Below are positions 27,112 to 37,400 of a DNA stretch of 64,000 nucleotides, piece after piece (position 1 is the first letter of the stretch; each line of letters begins with the position of its first letter). The notes beneath the pieces were generated by a model that saw only the letters and a list, made by a program, of their open reading frames with translations, ran no database searches and was not told where the DNA came from. Where the stretch lies: NCBI GenBank assembly GCA_016190245.1, contig JACPQY010000040.1:30574-94573 (forward strand), given 5' to 3'. This DNA comes from Nitrospirota bacterium. GTDB taxonomy: Bacteria; JACPQY01. The translations under genes were made by a program, and so were the position numbers.

Positions 27112-28506
27112 ATGCGTCTCCTGATTGTGGATGATGAGGACGAGTCACGGCGCCTGATCCGCAGCGCCATCGAGGGCATCCCCGTCGATCCCCGGGAAAT
27201 CGAGGAAGCCGCCAGCGGCGAGGAAGCCGCCGCGCGACTCGCCCAAGCGCCGTTCGACATCGTCCTCACGGACATGGTGATGGACCGCATGGATGGTCTC
27301 AAGGTGCTCAAGGCCGCCAAGGACGCCCGGACCGAGACCGAGGTCATTCTGGTGACGGCGTACGCCACGATCGAGTCGGCGGTGAAGGCGATCAAGGCGG
27401 GCGCTTTCGACTACATCTCCAAGCCCGTCCACGCTGAAGAGGTGCAACAGGTGGTGCTGCGAATCCTGGAGCGGCAGAACCTGCTCCGGGAGTTGGAACG
27501 GTTCAGGGATGAGGTGGAGAGCCGAAGCACGATCGATCGCATCATCGGCGATTCCACGCCGATCCGCCAACTGAAGAAAATGATTCAGAGCGTGGCCGAG
27601 GCCGACGCGCATATCCTGATCACCGGCGAGACCGGGACAGGCAAGGAGCTTGTCGCGCGCGCCTTGCATTCGCTCTCCAAGAGGAAGGCGCGCCCGATTG
27701 TGGCGGTCAACTGCGCGGCTTTGCCGGAGAACCTGCTCGAGAGCGAGCTGTTCGGCTACCGCCGCGGCGCGTTCACGGGGGCCGGCGCCGACAAGCGGGG
27801 GCTGATCGAGGAGGCCCACGGCTCGACACTTTTCCTTGACGAGATCGGCGAGATGCCGCTGACGCTTCAGGCCAAGTTGCTCAGAGCGTTGGATACGGGC
27901 GAGTACCGCCGGCTGGGCGACGTGAAGGCGCACCACGTGGACGTCCGTGTGGTCGCTGCCACAAATATCCACGTGGAGCGGGCCATCCGGGAAGGGAAGT
28001 TCCGGGAGGATCTCTTCTATCGCCTGTCCGTCTTTCATGTGGTCCTCCCACCGCTAAGGGAGCGGGTGGAGGACATTCCCCTCCTGGTTCAGCACTATGT
28101 CCGGGAGTTCGCGGAGAAGTTCGGCAAGCGCACCGAAGGTGTGAAACCGGACGGCCTGCGGTACCTCTCGCGGCTGAGATGGGACGGCAACGTGCGCGAG
28201 CTCTCGCACGTGATCGAGAGGGCGGTGGTGCTGTCGCAGGGGACGATGATTCCCATCGAAGATCTCTCTCAGATCGTCGGGGATCGGGCCGAGGCGGCGG
28301 AGCCGATCCTTCCGCTCCATCAGGTGGAGAAGAATTGCATCCTCGAGGCGCTCCAGCGTTGCGGGGGGCAGAAGGAGAAGACCGCGCAGGTGCTGGGGAT
28401 CTCCACTGCCACGTTGTGGCGCAAGCTCAAGGAGTACGGGATCTCGGCTCAGGCGGCGGGGCGAGCCGCGCGCGCCGCGAATGAACGAGACGGGAGCTCG
28501 GAGTAG
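27112..28506 (+). CDS. Orphan NtrC-family sigma-54 response regulator
   Basis: A 464-residue activator with receiver (phospho-Asp in LTDMVMDRMDG), AAA+ domain with GETGTGKE, RRGAFTGA and STLFLDEIGEM, and a Fis-type helix-turn-helix (EKTAQVLGISTATLWRKLKEYG). All sigma-54 activation motifs are intact. There is no histidine kinase next to it: tolB lies 35 bases upstream and the gene on the other side is convergent. The partner kinase and target are therefore unknown. The Ala/Arg-rich C-terminal 25 residues after the HTH are probably unstructured. Confidence 0.93.
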   Translation: MRLLIVDDEDESRRLIRSAIEGIPVDPREIEEAASGEEAAARLAQAPFDIVLTDMVMDRMDGLKVLKAAKDARTETEVILVTAYATIESAVKAIKAGAFDYISKPVHAEEVQQVVLRILERQNLLRELERFRDEVESRSTIDRIIGDSTPIRQLKKMIQSVAEADAHILITGETGTGKELVARALHSLSKRKARPIVAVNCAALPENLLESELFGYRRGAFTGAGADKRGLIEEAHGSTLFLDEIGEMPLTLQAKLLRALDTGEYRRLGDVKAHHVDVRVVAATNIHVERAIREGKFREDLFYRLSVFHVVLPPLRERVEDIPLLVQHYVREFAEKFGKRTEGVKPDGLRYLSRLRWDGNVRELSHVIERAVVLSQGTMIPIEDLSQIVGDRAEAAEPILPLHQVEKNCILEALQRCGGQKEKTAQVLGISTATLWRKLKEYGISAQAAGRAARAANERDGSSE

Positions 28507-28515
28507 GACGCGCGG

Positions 28516-29520
28516 TCAGATCCGAACGGCCACGCGCAGGTCTTTCTTCCTCTGCGCGATCTCGAAGGCCGATCCCGCCTTGCAGGTAAGCCGGCCGGCG
28601 GGTTTCCAACTGCCGCCGATCCGTTCCGAGATGTCCACTGTGCAGTCCGCGATCTTGGTGTTGTAGCAGTAGGCCTTCTCCGAATCGGGATCCGTGTATT
28701 CGACGCCCACGAAATTGTGAAGGGGCGCCGCCATGTGGACGTCGAACCGCCGACCCTCGGTCTCCGCGCGGAGGGTCCATGACCCGATGTCCCATTTTGT
28801 TTTCACTCGGACGGACTCGGAGAGGCGGTTGACCGTGAAGCGCCGTCCTTCGTGGACGAGGTGGAAGACGCTCGTCACCGGAGTCCGTAGAGGGCCGATC
28901 TTGATTTGCGCGGAAAGGACTTCGAGGATGGCCGAGGGATCCTCCTGGAAAAGGTTGCAGTGGCCCCAGACCCAGCGGAAAGCGTGTTTGGAGCCCCAGA
29001 TGTGGGTCTGCTGTCCCGGCTCGTTCTTGAGCGTGAACGTCTTGCCGTTCGCGCGGACGGTGCCGCTAAAGAGGCTGTTGATGTGAGGCGAGCAAACCTT
29101 CGTCTTGGGAATGCTCGCCTTATACATGCCGGCATACGGGAAGTGGAAAAAGGTCTCGTCGCGCGCTTGGAACGTGAGGTCCCATTCGAGGGACTTGCCC
29201 GCGCTGTCCAGGCGGCCCCTCGCACTGGAGTGGCTGAGGACGGCCTCCCCGATCTGAAAACGGAACTTGTCGCGTCCGACCTTCGCCTGGGTGAACGGAA
29301 AGGTGTGCTTGAAGGCCGCGTGACCCTGCGGGTTGCGGCCATCGAAGAAGATGCCCCAAAGCTCGGCGATGGGCTCGCCCTTCCCGGGCAGCGGCGAGCA
29401 CAGGGTGTAGCGGATCCACCACGCGGCCTGCGTCGAGGGCTGATTGAACTTGAGGTAGTAGACCTCGTAGTGGCCGCGCTTCTTCTCGTCCCAGATCAGG
29501 AGGTTGTCTTTCTCAGCCAT
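28516..29520 (-). CDS. Soluble beta-rich protein, possibly CrtC/AttH lipocalin-like
   Basis: A 334-residue protein without a signal peptide. It is rich in aromatic and beta-strand segments (YEVYYLKFNQP, AAWWIRYTLCSP, FRWVWGHCNLF). The overall look, with an N-terminal HYEVYYLK/W-IRYTL motif and a central WGSKHAFRW motif, resembles the carotenoid 1,2-hydratase/AttH/tocopherol-cyclase-like lipocalin group, but I cannot confirm this by eye. It starts 13 bases after the acyl-CoA carboxylase gene ends and is probably in its operon, which suggests a lipid-related substrate. Function is unassigned. Confidence 0.55.
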   Translation of the reverse strand: MAEKDNLLIWDEKKRGHYEVYYLKFNQPSTQAAWWIRYTLCSPLPGKGEPIAELWGIFFDGRNPQGHAAFKHTFPFTQAKVGRDKFRFQIGEAVLSHSSARGRLDSAGKSLEWDLTFQARDETFFHFPYAGMYKASIPKTKVCSPHINSLFSGTVRANGKTFTLKNEPGQQTHIWGSKHAFRWVWGHCNLFQEDPSAILEVLSAQIKIGPLRTPVTSVFHLVHEGRRFTVNRLSESVRVKTKWDIGSWTLRAETEGRRFDVHMAAPLHNFVGVEYTDPDSEKAYCYNTKIADCTVDISERIGGSWKPAGRLTCKAGSAFEIAQRKKDLRVAVRI

Positions 29521-29533
29521 GGCGCGGGTGAGG

Positions 29534-31084
29534 CTACAGCGGGATGTTCCCGTGTTTCTTGGCCGGATTCGAGTCCCGCTTGTTTCGCAGCATCTCGAAG
29601 GCGGTGATGAGTCGCGGCCGCGTCTCCTCCGGCCGGATCACCTCGTCCACGTAGCCGAGCTCGGCCGCCTTGTAGGGGCTGGCAAACTTCGAGCGGTAGT
29701 CCTGCACGAGTTCGAGGCGCCGTTTCTCCGCGTCGTTCCCCTCCTCGATCTCTTTCCGGAAGATCACGTTCACCGCGCCGTCGGGCCCCATGACGGCAAT
29801 CTCGGCGGTGGGGAAGGCGAGATTGACGTCGCCGCGGATGTGTTTCGAGCTCATGACGTCGTAGGCGCCCCCGTAGGCCTTGCGCGTGATGACCGTTACC
29901 TTGGGCACCGTGGCCTCGCAGAAGGCGTACAAGAGCTTGGACCCGTGCCGGATGATCCCGCCCCATTCCTGGGCCGTGCCCGGGAGAAAGCCGGGGACAT
30001 CCACGAACGTGAGGAGGGGGATGTTGAAGGCATCGCAGAACCGGACAAAGCGCGCGGCCTTGACCGAGGCGTTGATGTCGAGGCACCCGGCCAGTGCCGC
30101 GGGTTGATTGGCCACGACACCAATGGACCGGCTGCCCAGGTGAAGGAAACCGATGACAATGTTCTGCGCGTAGCCGGGCTGGATCTCGAGGAAGGCGCCG
30201 TCATCGGCGACCGAGCGGATGATGTCTCGGATGTCGTACGGTTTGTTCGGGTCTTCAGGGACCACGCTTCGCAACTTGGGATCCGTCCGGCTGGTGGGAT
30301 CGCGCGTCGGTCGCACGGGGGGATCCTCCATGTTGTTCTGGGGGATGAACGTGAGGAGTTCGCGCAGGAGATCGAGACAGGCCTGATCGTCTTCGGCCAC
30401 CAAGTGGGCCACGCCGCTGAGGTTGGCGTGTGCTTCCGCGCCGCCCAGTTTCTCCTTCGAGACGTCCTCGCGCGTGACCGTCTTGATCACATCGGGCCCG
30501 GTCACGAACATGTAGCTCGTATCACGCACCATCACGATGAAGTCCGTCATGGCGGGGGAGTAGACCGCGCCGCCCGCGCAGGGCCCCATGATGGCCGAGA
30601 CCTGCGGGACGACGCCGGAGAACATCACGTTGCGTAGAAAGATGTCCGCGTAGCCCGCGAGACTCACGACGCCTTCCTGAATCCTCGCACCGCCGGAATC
30701 GTTGAGTCCGATGACGGGTGCCCCGACCTTGCCTGCGAGATCCATGATCTTGCAGATTTTCTTGGCGTAGGCGCCGGAGAGGGAGCCACCAAAGACGGTG
30801 AAGTCCTGAGAGAAGACAAAGACGAGGCGGCCATTGATCCGCCCGTGTCCCACGACTACACCGTCGCCGAGGATCTTCTTGTCCGCGATCCCGAAGTCCG
30901 TGCATTGGTGAGTGACGAACATGTCGATCTCGACGAAGGATCCCTCGTCCACGAGGCGCAGCGCCCGCTCGCGGGCGGTGAGCTTGCCGGCATCATGCTG
31001 CTTCTGGATCCGCTCCGGGCCGCCTAGGAGTTCGGCTTCCTTTTCCCGCCGTTCGAGATCCGCGATGTGTCGTTCGATCGCCAT
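29534..31084 (-). CDS. pccB: Acyl-CoA carboxylase carboxyltransferase (beta) subunit, propionyl-CoA carboxylase-like
   Basis: Transfers carboxyl from carboxybiotin to an acyl-CoA (propionyl-CoA most often in this family). The 516-residue protein has two crotonase-fold halves: oxyanion-hole glycines in [13 protein letters not shown] and [15 protein letters not shown], and in the C-terminal half [21 protein letters not shown] and [14 protein letters not shown]. The start ATG 31084 ([19 protein letters not shown]) is the family start; the upstream open frame is not used. No biotin carboxylase alpha chain is in the window, so the holoenzyme partner lies elsewhere. Substrate specificity is not settled by the sequence. 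Confidence 0.88.
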   Translation of the reverse strand: MAIERHIADLERREKEAELLGGPERIQKQHDAGKLTARERALRLVDEGSFVEIDMFVTHQCTDFGIADKKILGDGVVVGHGRINGRLVFVFSQDFTVFGGSLSGAYAKKICKIMDLAGKVGAPVIGLNDSGGARIQEGVVSLAGYADIFLRNVMFSGVVPQVSAIMGPCAGGAVYSPAMTDFIVMVRDTSYMFVTGPDVIKTVTREDVSKEKLGGAEAHANLSGVAHLVAEDDQACLDLLRELLTFIPQNNMEDPPVRPTRDPTSRTDPKLRSVVPEDPNKPYDIRDIIRSVADDGAFLEIQPGYAQNIVIGFLHLGSRSIGVVANQPAALAGCLDINASVKAARFVRFCDAFNIPLLTFVDVPGFLPGTAQEWGGIIRHGSKLLYAFCEATVPKVTVITRKAYGGAYDVMSSKHIRGDVNLAFPTAEIAVMGPDGAVNVIFRKEIEEGNDAEKRRLELVQDYRSKFASPYKAAELGYVDEVIRPEETRPRLITAFEMLRNKRDSNPAKKHGNIPL

Positions 31085-31460
31085 GAAGAAACACCCGATT
31101 GAGACAATCGGGTTCAGCCGGATCGTAACAAAACTCCCCCCCCTGTCAACATGCGGACGTTTGGATATTCGACGGATATTCGATTGCTGCGGGTGCAAGA
31201 ACTCCACGACAGGGCCCAAGAGTGTGCCGATGGTCGGACGGATGCCATCGCCTCGCTGAATAGACGCTTGTGTAAACTTATTTTACTCGAATTTGTAGAC
31301 TATTGCGCACTTTACGTCTTTATTTCCAATCACGATGAGGAACAAGATAAATGAATGGATAATATAGTGTATTGCATATGATGTATTTGACTGAAACGTG
31401 ACGTAAATCACAAATCTGGAATGGTTGTTGCTAGTTGAACCTATAAGGTGGGAATTGTCC
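31085..31460. other. Gene-free spacer with AT-rich island
   Basis: About 375 bases between the divergent carboxylase and giant lipoprotein genes. From about 31260 to 31440 base composition drops sharply to AT-rich, unlike the rest of the window. It contains a CRP-like site (31397-31412) and a TTGACT hexamer (31387-31392) that could belong to a promoter, though no good -10 follows at the right distance. Confidence 0.6.
31397..31412. promoter_or_regulatory. CRP/FNR-family operator candidate
   Basis: CGTGA-CGTAAA-TCACA matches the CRP consensus TGTGA-N6-TCACA at nine of ten defined positions and is a perfect GTGA/TCAC inverted repeat. It is centred about 56 bases upstream of the ATG of the giant lipoprotein gene. 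Confidence 0.5.
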
Positions 31461-34400
31461 ATGATGGTGCAAACTGGGTGGAATTTGCGGGCGTGGGTTC
31501 TGGTAACGGCCACAGCTCTCGGGTTTGGTGCATGCCAGGGTGGAACAGGTTCCCCAAAGGAGCCTCCGGTCGGCGGCCAACCGACCGCATTCGCTGATTC
31601 TTCGGACTTTCCTGGGAGCGAGGCCGTTGGCGACGGGGCTGGAGGTCTGCGAGTTCGCAAGGCGCCCCCCGCCGGCGTTCTCACCGCGTGTACGAACGCC
31701 ACCTATCCGATGCCACACAGTTTCGAGACCGGCTGGGACGGCTGGACGGTTGAAACGGGCACTCAGTGGGCCCAGGGGGCCCCCAGTGCGGCAGGTGCCG
31801 GCAGCGGCGGCGCCGGCTGCGGGTACAACTCGAACGCCGATCCGGCGGCCGGCGACCCCGGCTCCAACGTGTTGGGAACGCGACTGGGAACGACCACCAA
31901 CGCATCCCGCTACCAAAACAATCAGACCGCCAGAGTCGTCTCGCCCGTGGTCGATTGCTCCAAGCTCCAGAACGTGCGCCTTGCCTACAACCGCTGGCTC
32001 AACGCCGAATTGGCTCAATTCGACGACGCCTCGATCGAGCTCAGCACTGATGGCGGCACGAATTGGACTCTCATTTGGAACAACAATAACTTCACGCCCA
32101 TCCTCGATTCGGCCTGGACCGCCAAGGAGATCACGCTCCCCTTCAACCTCGCGGACAAGAAAGCCTCGGTCCGGCTTCGGTATGCCCTGGTGACGGACGC
32201 CACCTGCAACGCCACGGGATGGAACATGGACCGTGTCCGTCTCGTCGGCAACGATGTCCCGCCGGGCGCGCCCACGAACCTTTGGGCTCAGGACACGGCC
32301 GGCGACACCGGTGGGAGCCTCACGGTCAATTGGACGAAATCCACGGACGACGGCGCCGGCTTCAACGATGTGAACGGGTACGAAGTGTGGCGACGGACCG
32401 CAGCCGGAAACTTCGCCTCCTGCACCGCGCTCGTGACGGACGGGGACAATTGCGGCTGCGTCAAGGGCGCGACGGCGAACTGCCAAGCCGCCGGGCTTCT
32501 CGGGGCCGGTACGCAAACCTATGCCGATACGTTCTCGATCGCGAACAATACGAACTACTACTACTTGGTGAAGGTGTCGGACGTGGGAGGCAACATCATC
32601 GAATCCGCAGAGGCCGGTCCCGTCCAGGCGCTCGACAACACCGCCGCCCCCTCCGCGCCGACGCTCGTCTCGCCCGCCGACGGCAGCGCCTCCGCCGTGA
32701 AGGCCCCCACGCTCACGTGGAACGTCCCGACGGATCCCAACAACAACCTGCTCCACTTCAAGGTCGAAATCAGCCCCAACCCGGGATTCGGCTCCACCGT
32801 GTTCACCGAGGAGTTCGGCACCGCCACGTATTACGATTCCGTCGCCTCGTCCAACGTCAGTTGGAGCACAACCGACGGGGTCGCGACCGTCCTGGCGGGC
32901 CAGGGCGTGGCGGATCAGGTGTCGAACCCCGCCGGCGCGAGCCTCTACCGCCTCGACTTCGACGGGAACAACTCCCAATCGTTCACGCCGTCGGGGGCGA
33001 TGGACCTGTACAGCATAGACGTCAAGCTCGGAAACGAGAGCGGCACGATCTACACGTACATCATTGATCTGTTCGGCGATGCCGGCGGCGGCTTGCCGGA
33101 TACGGCCAACCTGGTCGCGACCGTGACGGCCAACCATGACCCCTCGGGCGGCGCCGCGTTCTTCAATTTCCCCTTCGCGAAACCTCTCCCCGCCCTGACC
33201 GGTGGGACGTCCTACGTCTTCGTGATCCGCGCCTTGACCACCCAGGTAACCGGAACGAACGTGAAGTTCGGCGATTCCGGCTACGCCGGTGTCTGCAACC
33301 GGACGGACAATGGAGGGGCGAGTTGGGCGGCCTGCGCGAACGGGTGGGACCTGGCCTTCCGGACCTACCCTTCCTCCTATCCCGCGTCGGGAACGGTGCA
33401 GTCGAAGGTGATCGCGTCGTCCGCCGCGGACATCACGCGCGCCACCCTCACCGCAGACCATCGGCTCAAGGGCGGAACCATTGCCTACCAACTGAGCGCC
33501 AACGACGGTGTGAACTGGGAGAATGCGACGCCCGGCACGCCGCTGGATTTCGCCAACCCCGGCAAGAGCCTGAAGTGGCGGGCGACGGTCACCACGCCCG
33601 GCGCCAATGTGAGCCCCGTGATCGATCGAGTTACGGTGGAATACACCTCCCTGTTTGTGCGCGAATCCCTCTACGGCACGACAGGATTCTCCCCGATGCC
33701 CCCGGTGGCCTCGGGATCCGGAACGACGGACTACGAGGTCCAGCCGAGCGAGGCTCTCTCCGACGGTGTCTACTACTGGCGGGTATCCGCTTACAACGGG
33801 TTTCTGTACGGACCGACGTCGGCCGTGCGTTCCTTCACCGTGGATACGACGCCGCCCTCGTGGGCTGCCAATCCGATCGGCCTGGGTGTGGCGGATGCTC
33901 AGACCGGCGGCAAACTGAACGTCTCCTGGACGCAGAGCGCCACCGACACGCTCAGTGCCGTCAGCTACCGAATCCACTGCGGATCGCTCGGGTTCATACC
34001 CTCGGGCGCCAACCTCGTCACGACGGTGACGGCCAAGTCCTATGCCGACAGCGGACTGCTGTCCGGCACGCAATACTGTTATCGGATCGTACCGGCCGAC
34101 GCGATCGGGAACGCGGGCGCCCAGAGCGAAGAGGTCTGCGCCACGCCGACCGCCACGTTCGCGTACTGCACCGCTGCCACGGCCCAGCCACATGACTTCG
34201 AAACAACGGATGGCGGCTGGATCTCCGGCGGAACCAACAACAACTGGCAGTGGGGGAACGCGAGCCCCGGCGGCACGGGAAACCCAGACCCCAACGCCGC
34301 GTTCAGGGGGAGCAAGATTTGGGGGACCAACCTGGGGGGGAACTACCTCAACAACTCGAATTCCTGGGTCCGCTCTCCGGCTCTGAACTGCGCCAATATC

Positions 34401-37400
34401 GCGGGGATCACGCTTCGCTACCGCCGGTGGCTGAATTTCGAGAACGGGTTCGACAGCGGACTGGTCGAGGCCTCTACGGACGGCTTCGTGTCGGTGATCA
34501 ATGTGCTCTGGGATGCCGCGAAGGTGGATCCCGCCGACACGATCTGGGTCCAGCAGACTCTGGCTCTGCCCGCGGCGTATAACGGGAACGCGAACGTCCA
34601 AGTTCGGTTCCGGCTCACGTCCGACGGGGCTGTTGTCCGCAGCGGGTGGAATGTGGACTACGTGGAGGTGTACGGCACGCCGACGGATACGACGCCTCCG
34701 ACGTTCTCGGGATCCTTCACGGCCACCGACGCGGGTACCGGTGGGCGGATCAACCTGAGTTGGGTGGCCGCCACGGACGTCTCGCCCCCCATCACGTACC
34801 GGATTCACAGAAGCACGACGTCCGGCTTCACGCCCGACGTCACCAACGAAATCACCGCGACGACCGGCACGACCTACGCCGATACCGGCCTGACCAACGG
34901 CACGACCTTTTACTATCGAATCCGGGCGGTGGACAATCTTGGAAACGCCACGCTGCATACGACTCAAGCCTCCGCCGCCCCCACGGCGCCGCCGGACACG
35001 ACGCCGCCCACATTCGCCGGGATCAAACTCGCCCAGGCGGTTCAGGTCTCCGGCCAGGCCAAGGTCGAGTTCAATGCGGCCGCCGACAGCTCGCCGCCGA
35101 TCAAGTACAACGTCTACTACCAAGCGACTGCGTCCTGGTCTTGGGCGACCGCCACCAGGATCGCCAACTGCTCGACAAGCACGGGGGACGTCTATGCCCT
35201 GAAGTGCACGGTGACCGGTCTCACGAATGGCACCAGTTACACCTTCGGCGTCCGCGCGCAAGACAGCGCGCCCACGCCGAACGAGGATGCCAACGCGATC
35301 ACCGCCGCGGCCACACCCACTCCGGCGCCGGACACGACGCCGCCCACGTGGGCGGCCACGCCGTGCGTGCTGAACAACGGTGTGGGGATTCAATCGGCGG
35401 CGAACACCGGAGAGGGAGGCGAGGTGGCCCTGGAATTCAACAACGCCACCGATGCGACCTCGCCGCCGGTCAAGTTCAACGTGTACTACAAGGCTGTTGC
35501 CTCGTGTGCCTCGTTCAGTTTCCCCACCGCCACGAAGATCGCCCATGTGGCGGTGGCCGCGGGGTCGTCCTGCCCGAACAAGTTCGTCGTCACCGGTCTC
35601 CTCAATGCCGAGCCGTACGGGTTCGCCGTCCGGGCCGAGGATTCGGCGCCCGCGCCGAACCAGGAGTCGAACACCAACTGCCTGGCCGCCACGCCGTCCG
35701 ACACCCAGCCACCGACCTGGCTGTCGACGGTGGGCGTGTCCACGGTCACCTCCGGTGCGAGCCAGAACACCGTCGCGTGGGGCGCCGCGAGCGACCCGAC
35801 CAACCCCGTCACGTTCAATCTCTATCGCTGCGTGGACGCGGGCGGCGGCTGCACGCCAACCGCGTCGGCGGCGATCGCCACGGGACTGACCTCCGCCTCC
35901 ACGCCCTACACCGATGGCGGCCTGACCAATGGCACGAAGTACTGCTATTCCGTGCGGGCGCAGGACGGCGTGTCCAACGTGGACACCAATACCAACCGGG
36001 CCTGCGCCACTCCCGGCTCGACGCCCACCAGTCCGGACATGACCTCCGCCGCTGCAGCCGATACGTCCGGCGGCGGCACCGGCCCGCAGGCGGGCGATAC
36101 GGTGAAGCTGGTATTCGACGGCAGCACGAGCGGATGGGCCTGCTCGAGCCTGGATACGAATCTGGCCCTCACCGGAGGCCACTCCTGGGGCGCCGGCCCA
36201 AGCTGCTCCTGGGAGGGCACCGGCGGGCTCACCAACAACGAACTCACCGTCACGGTGGGATCCGGGGCGACGATCGCCGTGGGCGACTCGATCACCATCG
36301 CCGCGGGCACGATCAAAGACCCCACCGGCACGAATAACGCAACCGGGTCGCCGCCGACTGTCATGGGGACCTTCGGCACGACCCGGACGTGGGACAACGG
36401 CGGCGGCGACGGCCTGTGGAGCACGCCGGCGAACTGGTCGGGGGACACTCTCCCGACCTCGTCCAATCCGGTCGTTTTCAACGGCACGAGTACGGCCAAT
36501 TGCACGATCGACACGACGGTCACCGTGGCACAGATGGACCTCAACAGCGGGTACACCGGCACCGTCACGTTGGGCGGTGTGACCGCCATGGTCAACGGCA
36601 ACGTCACCCTGGGCACCGGCACGCTTTCCACCGGCACGGGTTTGGGCACGCTCGTCGTTTCCGGCAATCTCACGGTCAACAGCGGCGGCACCTTCTCCAT
36701 GCCGGGCGCGGGCACGCTCCGACTCTCAGACACCTCCGCATTGCAGGCCGCCTACAACGCGACTGCGGCGGGCAGGTTTGTCGCGTCGAGCGCGTCCGCG
36801 ACGGTGACCAAGACTACGGCGGGTTCGGGCGGATTCGCCTTCCGCATCTACGGCGAGGCCGACATCACGGGGCTCACGTTCGGCTACGCGGGGACGAACG
36901 GTCTCGAACTGGGGAACTGGACGAACAACCCGACCGTGACGAACTTCAGGAACGTGACGTTCCAGAACCACGGGGGAGCGGGCACCACGTTCATGACGGT
37001 TCGGGCCAACGGGGGATTCTCGATGGCGGGGACGGGGATCACGTTCGGGGCGATCGCGGCCGGGAACAACGTCAAGCTCCTGGATGACGACGGGGCGCTG
37101 GGGGGGAGCGTGGTCTTCGCGACGTTCGGGGCGTCCGGGTCGGGCAAGGGGGATACCTACGAGGTGGACAACGACTCGAACGAGGACGGGATGCCGGACG
37201 CGGCGGGCGGAGACGCGGTGGTGCAGTGGGCGACGAGCGGATACGCGCTCGATGGGGCGGCGGTGGGGTTCCCGACCTTGGCCTTCGATTGGAACACCTA
37301 TGCCCAGTACGCGGTGTACGTGGCGGCGAGGGACGTTTCCGGGGCCTCGACGGCGGACCGGGTGTATGTGCGGGACACGGCGGGGAACGCGCTTTACAGC

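Noticed and set aside
31431..36182. 1583-codon open frame on the minus strand opposite the giant lipoprotein gene
   Set aside because: Arg/Gly/Ala-rich translation with no domain, no ribosome site and exact antiphase to a convincing gene. In GC-rich DNA such long antisense frames arise because stop codons are rare.
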